Assembly (NCBI RefSeq): GCF_023703775.1
Contig: NZ_CP098514.1
Location: 372,001 to 436,000 of the forward strand
Reading direction: 5' to 3'
Length of the DNA stretch: 64,000 bases
Source of the DNA: Haloplanus sp. GDY1
GTDB taxonomy: Archaea; Halobacteriota; Halobacteria; Halobacteriales; Haloferacaceae
Shown: one piece after another, positions 35,382 through 44,926 of the stretch
Layout of the letters: each line of letters starts with the position of its first letter
How positions within the stretch are numbered: position 1 is the stretch's first letter
The notes under the pieces: model-generated
Seen by the model: only the letters and a program-made list of their open reading frames with translations
Databases searched by the model: none
Told to the model about the DNA's origin: nothing
Translations under genes and position numbers: made by a program

Positions 35382-35740
35382 ACCTACCCGAAAGGTCGAC
35401 GATCGGGGATAAACATCCGAGAGCAGCGTTTCTGCCCCAGACATACGCCGCCCGTCGCGACGGCTCGTGGACCGTCCGTTCGACGTGGGGACGACGCCCG
35501 TCGACCCGCGGACTGCCCTGCGTGCCCACGCCCGTTCCGAGCGGCTTCGCCCCCGATCCGACGGGGAAGAACGCGGCCACCCTGTTTCCGAGTCGGAAGC
35601 GGCAAGCAACACTAAACCAGTCTCCGACCTACCGTGACGGTATGCGCGGATACCACAACCCTTCCGGTCGTCGGCGTGGGAAACAGTCACCGCGATGGGT
35701 GCACACTCGCTGCGAGGCCACCGGAGGTCGATGAGGGACG
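35382..35740. other. divergent intergenic region between RDD and histidine kinase genes
   Basis: The 359 bases hold the RDD TATA box (GTTTATCC, minus, 35407-35414). The right side, 35600-35740, has a weak AAACAACACT/AACACTAAACC-like A-rich patch but no clear promoter or ORF. I see no RNA or repeat. Confidence 0.4.
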
Positions 35741-36745
35741 ATGACCGACGAGCATAGGGCGGCGATCACGTTCGACGGCTACCCCGATCCGCTCCTGGCC
35801 TACGCCGTCGAGGGCGACGAGCCCCGTATCACGGCGACGAACGACGCCTTCCAGGCGGCTTTCGACGGTCCCTCGGCCGGTCAGCCGGTCGGCGTGGTGT
35901 TCGAGCGATGTCGCGTCGTCGATTCGACCGGCGACGCGGATCCCGTGACGCATCTCCGCCGGGGCGACTGCGCGGGCATCTATCTCGACGGCGTCGGGGA
36001 GGTGGGTCCCTTCTTCGCTCGGATCGTCCCGTCCGACGACGATACTGGACGCGTCGTCTTCTCGGACGTGAGCGACTGCCCCGAAATCGCGGACTCCCCT
36101 GCGATCGACCGGGTCGGGAGCGTGATCAGCCACGACCTCCGTAACCCGCTCGACGTCGCCGAGGCACACCTCCGGGCCGCCCGAGAGACCGGGGACGCGG
36201 AACACTTCGATGCGGTAGCCGCCGCCCACGACCGGATGGAGCGGATAATCCGGGACGTCCTCACGATCACGCGCAACCGTACCGCCGTGGATCCCTCGGA
36301 CGACGTCGCTATCGACGTCGCCGCCACGGACGCGTGGGAGTCCGTCGACACCGGGCGAGCCACTCTCGAGGTGGCGAACGAACTCCCGACCGTCACCGCC
36401 GACTCGGACCGCGTTCGACGACTGTTCGAGAACCTGTTCCGGAACGCGGTGGAACACGGACCGGCCGTCGACGACCGGTCCGCGGAACGGGAGCGGGAGG
36501 CGACCCCGGAGAGCGGGGTCCACGTTACCGTCGGCGCGTTGGAGGACGGCTTCTGCGTCGCCGACGACGGGGCGGGCATCCCGCCGGACGAGCGGGGGGC
36601 CGTGTTCGACCCGGGCTACTCGACCCGGGACGACGGAACGGGACTCGGTCTCGCGATCGTCGAGCGGATCGTGGCGGCCCACGACTGGACGATCACCCTC
36701 ACCACGGCCACGGACGGTGGTGCGCGGTTCGAGATCCGTTTCTAG
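35741..36745 (+). CDS. soluble histidine kinase (PAS-like sensor, HATPase)
   Basis: The 334-residue protein has an N-terminal PAS-like sensor at about 1-120 (YPDPLLAYAVEGDEPRITATNDAFQAAF). The H box is SVISHDLRNPLDVAEAHL (His about 131). The HATPase domain has N box ENLFRNAVEHG, G1 DDGAGIPP and G2 DDGTGLGLAIV. No membrane segment is present, so it senses a cytoplasmic or diffusible signal. It lies 66 bases upstream of a Bat-type regulator on the same strand, with which it may be co-transcribed. Confidence 0.9.
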   Translation: MTDEHRAAITFDGYPDPLLAYAVEGDEPRITATNDAFQAAFDGPSAGQPVGVVFERCRVVDSTGDADPVTHLRRGDCAGIYLDGVGEVGPFFARIVPSDDDTGRVVFSDVSDCPEIADSPAIDRVGSVISHDLRNPLDVAEAHLRAARETGDAEHFDAVAAAHDRMERIIRDVLTITRNRTAVDPSDDVAIDVAATDAWESVDTGRATLEVANELPTVTADSDRVRRLFENLFRNAVEHGPAVDDRSAEREREATPESGVHVTVGALEDGFCVADDGAGIPPDERGAVFDPGYSTRDDGTGLGLAIVERIVAAHDWTITLTTATDGGARFEIRF

Positions 36746-36811
36746 CACCGATGCCCGAACCTGTCACCGGAACCGACAGACCATTGTCGACCGAACACCC
36801 TCCGATCACCC

Positions 36812-38353
36812 ATGGATGACCGGCTTCGGCGCGCGCCCATCGGTGTACTCGACGTCTCGCCGGACGGGACCGTCACCGGCGTGAACGAGGTCGCTCGGTC
36901 ACTGATCGGGGTTTCGGACGACGCCCTCGGAGCCCCTCTCGCCGAGGTCGTTCCTCGCTCGGTCGAAGATTCGCTCCTGATCGCCTTCGAGGGGGACTCC
37001 GTCACCGACACGTCCTTCGAGGAGTACTATCCCGACCTGGAGCGGTGGCTCGACGTCTCGGTCGTTCCCGGTGACGACGGCGTCGCCGTCTACGTGCAGG
37101 ACGTGACGGAACGGCGCCGTCACGAGCAGTCACTCGGACGGCTACGGCAAGAGCGGAAGCGAACGGCCGTCATCGAGGACGTGCTTTCGGAACTCCTCGC
37201 GAACCTCGTCGGCGCCGTCTCCCGCGAGGAGATCGCCGAGACGGTCTGTCGGGAACTCGGCGACACGGACCTGTACGAATTCGCCTGGGTCGGGGAGCGC
37301 GATATCGGCAGCGACGAGCTTGTCATCCACGCCGTGGCGGGTGAGACGGGTGAGACCTTCGCGGCCATCCGCGACGCGCTCGCGGACGATACGGCGACCA
37401 CGCCCGAGGAGCGGGCGGTCGAAACCGGCCGGCTCCGGACCGCACAACCCCTGGCGGACGACGCTCACGTTCCCGAGTCGGTTCAGTTGGCCGGGTTTGC
37501 TGACGGCGTCCAATCCGCGCTGGCGATTCCACTCTCGTACGGCACGAACGTACACGGCGTGGTCGGCGTGTACGCGAGCGGAACGGCGGCGTTCTCGGAT
37601 CGCGAGCGAACCAGCTTCGAGACGCTGGGCGACGTCGCTGGCTTCGCGATCACCGCCGCCCGCAACCGGAATTTGCTGCTCTCCGACACCGTCGCGGAGC
37701 TCACCTTCGAGGTCGGTGACAGCTCGGTCCTGTCCCGGCTCAGTCGGGCGCTCGATTCGACGGTGCGGCTGGACGGATCGGTCCCCCTCGGGGACGACGC
37801 GTTGCTCTGTTTCGTCTCGGTCGAGGGAGCCGACGCCGACGCCGTCGCGGCCGCTGCCGACGACATCGACGGTATCGGCGACGTCAGAGCCATCAGCGGG
37901 TCCGATTCGGGGAGTACCGTCGAACTCTCGGTACTGGGGTCGACTCCGCTGCTCGCCGTCTCGTCCCTCGGTGGAACCGTTCGGCGTGCGACCTTCGAGC
38001 GGGGAACCGGACAGCTCGTCGTCGAGCTTCCGCCCGACGGCGACGTGCGGCGGATTGCGGATACCGTCAGCCGCGACTACGATCTGGAGTTCGTCGCGAA
38101 GGCGGAACGGGAGCGGTCGGTCACGACCGCCCGCGAGTTCCGGGACGCGCTGGACGACCGGCTGACCGACCGACAGCGGACCGTCCTCCGGACCGCCTAC
38201 CTCGCTGACTACTTCGAATCCCCCAGGGGCAGCACGGCGGAGGAAGTCGCAGCCTCGCTCGACATCGCTGGCTCGACGCTCCTGCACCACCTCCGCGCCG
38301 GACAGCGAAAGCTACTCGACGCGTATCTCGACGAGAGTGCAGGCGCCGACTGA
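36812..38353 (+). CDS. PAS-GAF-bacterio-opsin-activator HTH regulator
   Basis: In the 513 residues, a PAS domain spans about 3-100 (RRAPIGVLDVSPDGTVTGVNEVARSLIG) and ends in a DVTERRRHEQSL linker. A GAF domain spans about 120-285. A Bat-associated domain spans about 290-445. A C-terminal HTH_10 spans about 455-505 (LTDRQRTVLRTAYLADYFESPRGSTAEEVAASLDIAGSTLLHHLRAGQRK). It is a one-component sensor and transcription factor, probably co-expressed with the kinase just upstream. Confidence 0.9.
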   Translation: MDDRLRRAPIGVLDVSPDGTVTGVNEVARSLIGVSDDALGAPLAEVVPRSVEDSLLIAFEGDSVTDTSFEEYYPDLERWLDVSVVPGDDGVAVYVQDVTERRRHEQSLGRLRQERKRTAVIEDVLSELLANLVGAVSREEIAETVCRELGDTDLYEFAWVGERDIGSDELVIHAVAGETGETFAAIRDALADDTATTPEERAVETGRLRTAQPLADDAHVPESVQLAGFADGVQSALAIPLSYGTNVHGVVGVYASGTAAFSDRERTSFETLGDVAGFAITAARNRNLLLSDTVAELTFEVGDSSVLSRLSRALDSTVRLDGSVPLGDDALLCFVSVEGADADAVAAAADDIDGIGDVRAISGSDSGSTVELSVLGSTPLLAVSSLGGTVRRATFERGTGQLVVELPPDGDVRRIADTVSRDYDLEFVAKAERERSVTTAREFRDALDDRLTDRQRTVLRTAYLADYFESPRGSTAEEVAASLDIAGSTLLHHLRAGQRKLLDAYLDESAGAD

Positions 38354-38412
38354 CGGCCCCCGGATCGGACCCGCGCCGGCCCCGCGGCTTCGGGAGCGTC
38401 GGCCCCCGTCGC

Positions 38413-38991
38413 TCAGACCACTTCGCGCTCGATTCGGTCGAACTGCGCGAGGATGCTGTCGTCGGACAACAGCCGCTGGGCCCGTCGTTCGAGTTGCTCC
38501 GCTCGCTCCGCGACCTCCGCATACCCCTCGTGGTCGCGACGCCTCTCCGAACTCGTCTCCGCTTCGAGCACCGCGCGTTTGGCTTCGGCGCTGAAGAACT
38601 CGCCGAGCGTTTCGTACGCGAGGATCTGGCGTTGCTGATCCACCACGGCGCGCACGTCCTCGCGGTCGACCGGTTTACACAGGTAGTCGTCGAAGGGCAA
38701 CTCGAGGACCTCGAACCCGGGATCGACCGCGGTCACCATCACGACGCGCCCGTAGAACCCCCGCTCGACCAGTTCCGTGAGGACGTCGTCACCCGACATG
38801 CCCGGCATGTGCCGGTCCAGGAGGACGACGTCGATCGGTACGTCGTCGACGAGCGACAGCGCCTCCTCGCCGCCGTATGCGGTTTCGACCTCACAATGTC
38901 CCCGCAGCCGCAACGCGTACGCGTCCGCCACTTCCTTTTCGTCGTCGACGACGAGCGCACGTACGCGCTCCGCGCCATCGTTTCCGGGCAT
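38413..38991 (-). CDS. HalX-domain response regulator
   Basis: In the 192 residues, a receiver domain spans about 10-125 with an acidic pair in VVDDEKEVAD, phosphoacceptor Asp in VVLLDRHMPGMSG, and the signalling Lys in DYLCKPVD. The C-terminal HalX helix runs about 130-190 (EAKRAVLEAETSSERR). HalX proteins lack a DNA-binding domain and signal through partners. The ATG at 38991 fits the family; an upstream ATG adds 14 unrelated residues. It is a likely partner for the kinases at 33.3 and 35.7 kb. Confidence 0.9.
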   Translation of the reverse strand: MPGNDGAERVRALVVDDEKEVADAYALRLRGHCEVETAYGGEEALSLVDDVPIDVVLLDRHMPGMSGDDVLTELVERGFYGRVVMVTAVDPGFEVLELPFDDYLCKPVDREDVRAVVDQQRQILAYETLGEFFSAEAKRAVLEAETSSERRRDHEGYAEVAERAEQLERRAQRLLSDDSILAQFDRIEREVV

Positions 38992-39143
38992 CTGTGTCGC
39001 TGGCTCGGGCGGGCGTTGTGGCCGAATCCACATAACTGATGCCTTTCGCCTCTCGGGACGTCTGCACTCCTAGAGTTTGCTCTGCAGGAACGTCTGCATA
39101 GCTAGCATCGGTGTCCAGGGGGACGGAGGGCGTCCCAAACGGT

Positions 39144-39482
39144 ATGTCCGTTCACCCCGCGATCCCCGAGTCGAAGCGGTCGACCGACGACCTCACGAAG
39201 GCCGAGCTACTCGATCTCTTCGGCGACGAGTACACCCGGCGCGTCTACGAGGCCATCGCCGAGCGACCACGGAGCGGCCGTGACGTTGCCGACGCTGCCG
39301 ACGTCTCGAGATCGACCGCCTATCGCCGGCTCAACGACCTTCGCGACGCTGGCCTCGTCCGAACCGAGCTGACGATCTGCGAAGACGGCCACCACCGGGA
39401 GCGGTTCGAGGCCGTCGCCACCTCGCTCACGATCACCCTCGACGACGGCGACATGGCTGCGCGAGTCAGCGTCGCGGACTGA
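39144..39482 (+). CDS. small winged-helix transcriptional regulator
   Basis: The 112-residue protein has an ArsR-like winged helix at about 22-75: LLDLFGDEYTRRVYEAIAERPRSGRDVADAADVSRSTAYRRLNDL. A short beta tail follows (FEAVATSLTITLDDG). It belongs to the common haloarchaeal one-domain regulators associated with Bat-type signalling genes. GACGTCTGCA/AACGTCTGCA direct repeats lie upstream near 39059-39101. Confidence 0.85.
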   Translation: MSVHPAIPESKRSTDDLTKAELLDLFGDEYTRRVYEAIAERPRSGRDVADAADVSRSTAYRRLNDLRDAGLVRTELTICEDGHHRERFEAVATSLTITLDDGDMAARVSVAD

Positions 39483-39502
39483 GGCCGCGCCCACCGCGCG
39501 AC

Positions 39503-39904
39503 TCACCCCTCGGCGGGCCGTGTCGTCTCGGCGGCCTCGTACTTGTCCTCGAACTCCTGGATGAGTTGGCCCATCTTGGCGTACCAGTCGTTGAGCATGC
39601 GCTGCATGTCGTCGGCGATCTTCGAGGGATCGGTCGGCGAGTAGACGTGATAGTAGCCGCCCTGGTCGTAGTTGACCTGCTCTTTCCCGATGAATCCCGT
39701 CTGGAGCAGGCGCTGGACGGCGCGGTAGGCCGTGGACCGTTCCCGGTCGACCGCCTCCGCGATCTCGTCGACGGTCATGGGCTCCTCGGCCTCGACGAGG
39801 GCCTGGAAGCACGCCCTGTCGAGCTGTTTGAGTCCGTGGAAACACTCCAACAGCCCCTCACACTCCATATCCCGCTGGAGTTGCTCGGCCATCGAATCCG
39901 GCAT
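39503..39904 (-). CDS. winged-helix regulator with C-terminal coiled helix
   Basis: The 133-residue protein's HTH spans about 25-80 (LDRACFQALVEAEEPMTVDEIAEAVDRERSTAYRAVQRLLQTGFI), followed by a wing with YYHVYSP. A helical tail spans about 92-128 (DDMQRMLNDWYAKMGQLIQEFEDKYEAAE) and should dimerise. It is related to TrmB/PadR-like haloarchaeal regulators. The target is unknown. It is tail to tail with the preceding regulator. Confidence 0.85.
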   Translation of the reverse strand: MPDSMAEQLQRDMECEGLLECFHGLKQLDRACFQALVEAEEPMTVDEIAEAVDRERSTAYRAVQRLLQTGFIGKEQVNYDQGGYYHVYSPTDPSKIADDMQRMLNDWYAKMGQLIQEFEDKYEAAETTRPAEG

Positions 39905-40023
39905 TGGTCTCCCCGGACGGTAGACGCCGCGCGGTTAAAATGTTTGTGCAGAGATGACACAATTTCGCGGCGAGACCGCCGGCGGCACAAAGGTATTAGT
40001 TCCGACCGTCCGTCGCCCCGGCC

Positions 40024-40416
40024 ATGCAGGACGCCGTCAACTCGCTCGTCGAGCGCTACCAAGGGGTCGCACCGGATCGGCTCCGGGTGGCACTCTGGTA
40101 CGAGGGCGACCAGCACGAAGTCGTCTACGCCCGGGACGACGTGGTCGAGATGTACTCGCCGGAGGAGTTCGACGCGAAGGTCGAACAGCTGGTGGTCGAG
40201 GGGCTCGGCGATCAGCCGAATCAGGAGCAGTTTCGGCTCTACGGCGAGATGAACGTCGTCATCCGGCGGTTCGACAAGGCGATCATGCTCCACTTCCCGC
40301 GCGAGGAGTTCACCGGCGTCGCCGTGACGTTCGACAGCGCCGCCGCCCCCTCGCTCGACACCCTCGCCGACGTCGGCCTCGACGCGCTGTCCGGGGGCGG
40401 CGCGAGCGATCAGTAG
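40024..40416 (+). CDS. conserved haloarchaeal protein (DUF7522-like)
   Basis: The 130-residue acidic protein starts MQDAVNSLVERYQGVAPDRLRVALWYEGDQHEVVYARDDV, with alpha/beta content and no membrane segment. I recall similar haloarchaeal proteins of unknown function next to RecA-like DUF7504 genes, which is the arrangement here: it overlaps the next gene's 3' end by seven bases, tail to tail. No catalytic motif is seen. Confidence 0.75.
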   Translation: MQDAVNSLVERYQGVAPDRLRVALWYEGDQHEVVYARDDVVEMYSPEEFDAKVEQLVVEGLGDQPNQEQFRLYGEMNVVIRRFDKAIMLHFPREEFTGVAVTFDSAAAPSLDTLADVGLDALSGGGASDQ

Positions 40417-41045
40417 GACCGCCAGCCGGCGGCGCGGCCGCCGAGGCCCCGCAGGCGGAGTTCACAGTCCTCGTCGGTCTCCCGCGTCTCGACCACGCCG
40501 TCGATCAACTGCGTGAGGATGCTCTGCTCCCGGTCGGTCGGCGAGTCGACGACGAACACGCCCAGCCCGCCGACGCTCTCGATCTGTCCGGTCAGCACGT
40601 GCAACATTCGGTAGACGCGCTGGAGGTCGTGGTACATCAGGAACGTCGACAGCGAGTGGACGCCGAACCGAATCGGCCGGTCCGAGGCGTGGGCTCGGCG
40701 GAACTGTCCCGAGAGTTCGATGCTGAGGCCGGTCATGTCGTGCGGCGAGGAGAGATAGGAGGTGGTCTCCGTCTCGCGGACGGTCCCGAGGCCCCGCGTC
40801 TTGGTCACGCAGTCGACGACGTGCAACAGTCCGGGCTGTCGGTCGCCGTTCCACTCGCGGAAGCGTTCCAATAGTTTGCCCGCACCGAGTTTCGTCGTCA
40901 CCATGATCGTCTCCTCGTCCGGGTCGCCACCGAGGAGGCGGATCATGAGTTCCCGCTTGCGCGTGAGCGGCGGTCCAGAGATGAGCAGGGAGGTACCGGG
41001 GGCAAATTCGTCGACCGGCAACACCTCCGGAGTCGAATATGCCAT
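40410..41045 (-). CDS. KaiC/RAD55-like protein with degenerate P loop (DUF7504-like)
   Basis: The 211-residue protein has a RecA/KaiC-like fold: GTSLLISGPPLTRKRELMIRLL in place of a Walker A, IMVTTKLGAGKLLERF, and a Walker B-like GGLGVFVVDSP at about 162. The P loop lacks the usual GxxGxGKT, having GPPLTRKR, so ATP binding may be weak or altered. Such proteins accompany sensors and archaellum-type systems in haloarchaea. It is divergent from the pilus ATPase gene. Confidence 0.75.
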   Translation of the reverse strand: MAYSTPEVLPVDEFAPGTSLLISGPPLTRKRELMIRLLGGDPDEETIMVTTKLGAGKLLERFREWNGDRQPGLLHVVDCVTKTRGLGTVRETETTSYLSSPHDMTGLSIELSGQFRRAHASDRPIRFGVHSLSTFLMYHDLQRVYRMLHVLTGQIESVGGLGVFVVDSPTDREQSILTQLIDGVVETRETDEDCELRLRGLGGRAAGWRSY

Positions 41046-41165
41046 CTGGGGTGGGCAACGCCGCGCCGCGCCTTCAAACTGGGGTTGTCCGCGTCCGCCG
41101 GCCCCCGAACGGCCGATCACGCGGGCGCACGTTTAAGGCGGTGCCTCGCATAGCGCCGACGAACG

Positions 41166-42791
41166 ATGTCAGGGGACGCGGCGTCGGGAACCGAGGGGGC
41201 GCTCGACGAACTCCGGCGACGGGTCGTCCGCACCTACGAGATGCTCCGCGGATCGACGATCGACGCCCGTCCCTTTCGTCCGGGCGAGGACGGCCCGCTC
41301 GCGACGTTCGACGTCCCCTCGGGACACGAGGAACTCGACCGCTACTGGGTGAACGCCCCCTTCGCGTACGTCGTCGTCACGCACGACTCCGAGGAGAGCG
41401 CGAACAGGTACCACGCGGTCGAACCCGACCTGGACGCCTTCGAGGAGTCCCTCCTGGAGCGGGTCCGGGAGGACATCCGCGACCCGCTCCTGTTCCGCAC
41501 CGAGGCGGACGAACCCACCGACGAGTCGGTGCTCGAAGCCGAACTCGAATCACTCCTCGAGGAGTACGGCGTGGAGGTGGACATGCACACGTTCCACAAA
41601 CTCCGTTACTACCTGATCCGGGACTTCGACGGGTTCGGTCGTCTCGACCCCCTCATGCACGACGGGCACATCGAGGACGTGTCGTGTGACGGCTACGACC
41701 TGCCGATCTTCGTCTATCACGACCAGTACACCGACATCCAGACGAACGTGATCTTCGAGGATCCCGACGAACTCGACAACTACGTGGTCAGACTCGCCCA
41801 GCAGTCCGGCCGTCACATCAGCGTCGGCGACCCCGTCGTCGGGACGACCCTCCCCGACGGCTCCCGCGTCGAACTCGCGCTCGGCGAGGAGGTGACCCCG
41901 CGGGGGTCGGCCTTCACCATTCGCCAGTACGCCGACGACCCGTTCACGCCCGTCGACCTCGTCGAGTACGGCACCTTCAACGTCGAACAGATGGCGTACC
42001 TCTGGCTCGCCATCGAGAGCAACAAGTCGCTCATCTTCGCCGGCGGCACGGCGTCGGGCAAGACCACCTCGATGAACGCGGTGTCGATGTTCATCCCGCC
42101 GCGCTCGAAGGTGCTCTCCATCGAAGACACCCGGGAACTGTCGCTGTACCACGACAACTGGCTCTCCAGCGTCACCCGCGAACGCATGCACGAGGGCGCC
42201 GACATCGACATGTACGACCTGCTGCGCTCGGCGCTCCGTCACCGCCCGGAGTACATCATCGTCGGCGAGGTTCGGGGCGACGAGGCGGTGACGCTGTTCC
42301 AGGCGATGAACACGGGTCACACGACGTTCTCGACGATGCACGCCGACAGCATCGAGACGGTGATCAACCGACTGGAGAACGAGCCGATCAACGTGCCCCG
42401 GGCGATGATCCAGTCGCTGGACCTGCTCTGTGTCCAGCGGCTCACCCGCCTCGACGGCGAGCGGGTGCGACGGTCCAACGCCATCAGCGAAATCGGTGGC
42501 ATCGACCAGCGAACCGGCGAACTCGACTACTCGAACGCCTTCCGGTGGGAGCCGGACACGGACACCTTCGACCGGCAGGACAGCTCCCTCCTCGACGAGA
42601 TCCAGGACGAGCGCGGCTGGTCGCGGACCGAACTGCTGCGGGACCTGCGTGACCGGCGCCGCTTCCTCACCGCCCTCCGGGAGCAGGGGATCACCGACTA
42701 CCGGCAGTTCACCGCCCTCGTCAACGAGTATTACGCGGATTCGGAACGGGTGCTCGAACGACTCGACGGGCTGACGGACTCGGAGTCGTGA
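41166..42791 (+). CDS. type II/IV secretion (archaeal pilus) ATPase, TadA/PilB-like
   Basis: The 541-residue hexameric ATPase powers type IV pilus assembly. The N-terminal domain spans about 1-200. Walker A is FAGGTASGKTTSMNAV (about 292-307), the Asp box lies in LSIEDTRELSL, and Walker B is EYIIVGEVRGDEA. The His box is GHTTFSTMHADS. It is followed by an overlapping TadC-like gene, so the pair forms the core motor. No pilin is nearby. The layout resembles the PilB3/PilC3 pair. Confidence 0.94.
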   Translation: MSGDAASGTEGALDELRRRVVRTYEMLRGSTIDARPFRPGEDGPLATFDVPSGHEELDRYWVNAPFAYVVVTHDSEESANRYHAVEPDLDAFEESLLERVREDIRDPLLFRTEADEPTDESVLEAELESLLEEYGVEVDMHTFHKLRYYLIRDFDGFGRLDPLMHDGHIEDVSCDGYDLPIFVYHDQYTDIQTNVIFEDPDELDNYVVRLAQQSGRHISVGDPVVGTTLPDGSRVELALGEEVTPRGSAFTIRQYADDPFTPVDLVEYGTFNVEQMAYLWLAIESNKSLIFAGGTASGKTTSMNAVSMFIPPRSKVLSIEDTRELSLYHDNWLSSVTRERMHEGADIDMYDLLRSALRHRPEYIIVGEVRGDEAVTLFQAMNTGHTTFSTMHADSIETVINRLENEPINVPRAMIQSLDLLCVQRLTRLDGERVRRSNAISEIGGIDQRTGELDYSNAFRWEPDTDTFDRQDSSLLDEIQDERGWSRTELLRDLRDRRRFLTALREQGITDYRQFTALVNEYYADSERVLERLDGLTDSES

Positions 42792-44881
42792 TCGCTCCCC
42801 TCCTCCCCCTGGTCGTCGTGGCCGTTCTCGCGCTTCCAGTCCTGCTCTCGCCGGTGAGCCGGCGAGCGGACCTGCTGCTCTCGCGACTGGCCGTCCCCCT
42901 CTTCGGCGACTACGTGGGGGGGAGTGCCCGTCGCTCCTGGCAGGTCAGGCGACTGCGAGCCACCCACGTCGGCACCACCCACCGGGTGTTCGCCTCGCGG
43001 ACGCTGTTCGTCAGCGGCCTCGCGGGCGTCGTCGGCGCCATCCTCGGCGTCTACGCCGCCGTCTGGCTGGTCGACGTCTTCTCGATCAGTCGGGCCGCCA
43101 TCCTCGCGGTCGTTCCGCCGCCGCTCTCCTTTCTCGCCGGCCTGACGCGCCTGCAGGACCTGACCCTGCTCGGCCTGTTCGTCCTCTTCCTGTTCTTCGG
43201 GGCGACCCTGGGATCGGTGCTGGCGCTCGGCACCTACTGGGCGCGGTGGGCGTATCTCGGCCAACTGGCCGAAGCGCGGGCGAGCGAGATCGAAGCGACG
43301 CTCCCCCGGACCATCGCGTTCGTCTACGCGCTCTCGCGGAGCGGGATGCCCTTCCCGTCCGTGCTGGACACCCTCGCCCGCAACGACGACATCTACGGCG
43401 AGGCCGCCCGCGAGGTCGGGGTCGCGGTGCGGGACATGAACGCCTTCTCGACGGACATCCTGACCGCGCTCCGGCACACCGCCGACCGGACGCCCAGCGA
43501 GGGGCTGGAGGAGTTCGCCGACAACCTGGCGAGCGTCCTCGGCAGCGGCCGGAACCTCTCCTCCTTTCTCCGCGAGCAGTACGAACGCTACCAGGAGGAG
43601 GCGGAGGCCCAGCAGGCGCAGTATCTCGAACTCGTCTCGACGCTGGCGGAGGTGTACGTCACGCTGCTGGTCGCCGGGCCGCTCTTTCTCATCACCGTCC
43701 TCGTGGTCATCGGCCTCGTCATCGAGGACACGCTCACCGTCGTCCGCATCGTGGGCTACGCCGGCATTCCGCTCGCGTCGGCGGCCTTCGTCGTCTACAT
43801 CGACAGCCTCACGCAACACGACACCGCCCTGACGAACGTTCGCGACGACGTCGCCGCGGCCGTGGGCGTCGGCGCGTCGGACGGCAGACCGTCGACGCCC
43901 CGCTCCGACGGCGGGGCGGCGATGGCGGCACAGCGCCGGAACGCGGAGCGACTCGCGGCCTACGACCGGTTGCACGCGCTCCGCGAGTCGCTCCGGGATC
44001 CGGTGCGGAGCGTCCTCGAACGACCCTGGATCAGCTTCGTGGTGACCGTCCCGCTCGGCGTCGGCTGGGTGCTGTACCGGGCCGTCCCCATCCCGCTCGG
44101 ACCGTCGGCGCTCGGCACCCTCGACCACCCGGTCGTCGAGGCCTCGGTGTTCGTCATGGCCGTCTTCGCCCTCCTTCACGAGACGCACAAGCGCCGGATC
44201 CGGCGCATCGAGCGCGCCGTGCCGGACTTCCTCGACCGTCTGGCGAGCGTCAACGAGGCGGGGATGACCGTCGTTGAGAGCATCGAACGCGTCGCCGGCA
44301 CCGACCTCGGGGGGCTGGAGGAGGAGGTCGACCGCACCTGGCGGGACATCCGCTGGGGGGCGGACGCCGCCGACGCCCTCCGCCGACTCGCCGTCCGGAC
44401 CCGCGCCCGGATGGTCTCCCAGGCGGTCACGCTGATCACGAACGCCATGAACGCGAGCGGCGACATCGCGCCGGTGCTGCGCATCGCCGCCGACGAGGCC
44501 CAGGAGACGCGACGCCTCCGCCGGGAGCGCCGCCAGGAGATGCTCACCTACATCCTCGTCATCTACATCTCCGTGTTCGTCTTCCTCGGCATCATCGCCG
44601 CGCTGACCGTCGCCTTCATCCCCGCCGTCCAGCAGGCCGCGGGCCCGTCGGTGACGACGCCGTCGAACGCCCCCAGCGTCGGCCTGACGGGCGCGTTCAC
44701 GGGGACCGAGGTGAACACCGGCGCGTACGAACTCCTCTTCTTCCACATCTCCGCCATCCAGGCGGTCTGTTCGGGGCTCATCGCCGGCCAACTCGCGGAG
44801 GGCGGGATCGCCGACGGCGTCAAACACGCGACGGGACTGCTCGCGCTGACGTACCTCGTGTTCGCGCTCGCGCTGCTCTGA
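42788..44881 (+). CDS. type II secretion system F family membrane platform, TadC/PilC-like
   Basis: The 697-residue protein has two T2SSF domains (about 145-310 and 455-610) separated by membrane helices, roughly nine in all. Typical elements are LPRTIAFVYALSRSGMPFPSVLDTLARN and FLDRLASVNEAGMTVVESIERVAG. The GTG start overlaps the ATPase stop as GTGA, giving translational coupling. It anchors the ATPase and pilins in the membrane. Confidence 0.93.
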   Translation: MIAPLLPLVVVAVLALPVLLSPVSRRADLLLSRLAVPLFGDYVGGSARRSWQVRRLRATHVGTTHRVFASRTLFVSGLAGVVGAILGVYAAVWLVDVFSISRAAILAVVPPPLSFLAGLTRLQDLTLLGLFVLFLFFGATLGSVLALGTYWARWAYLGQLAEARASEIEATLPRTIAFVYALSRSGMPFPSVLDTLARNDDIYGEAAREVGVAVRDMNAFSTDILTALRHTADRTPSEGLEEFADNLASVLGSGRNLSSFLREQYERYQEEAEAQQAQYLELVSTLAEVYVTLLVAGPLFLITVLVVIGLVIEDTLTVVRIVGYAGIPLASAAFVVYIDSLTQHDTALTNVRDDVAAAVGVGASDGRPSTPRSDGGAAMAAQRRNAERLAAYDRLHALRESLRDPVRSVLERPWISFVVTVPLGVGWVLYRAVPIPLGPSALGTLDHPVVEASVFVMAVFALLHETHKRRIRRIERAVPDFLDRLASVNEAGMTVVESIERVAGTDLGGLEEEVDRTWRDIRWGADAADALRRLAVRTRARMVSQAVTLITNAMNASGDIAPVLRIAADEAQETRRLRRERRQEMLTYILVIYISVFVFLGIIAALTVAFIPAVQQAAGPSVTTPSNAPSVGLTGAFTGTEVNTGAYELLFFHISAIQAVCSGLIAGQLAEGGIADGVKHATGLLALTYLVFALALL

Positions 44882-44926
44882 GCGACGACACCACGGCCTT
44901 ATCCTCGTCCACGTACAGGGGCGCGT

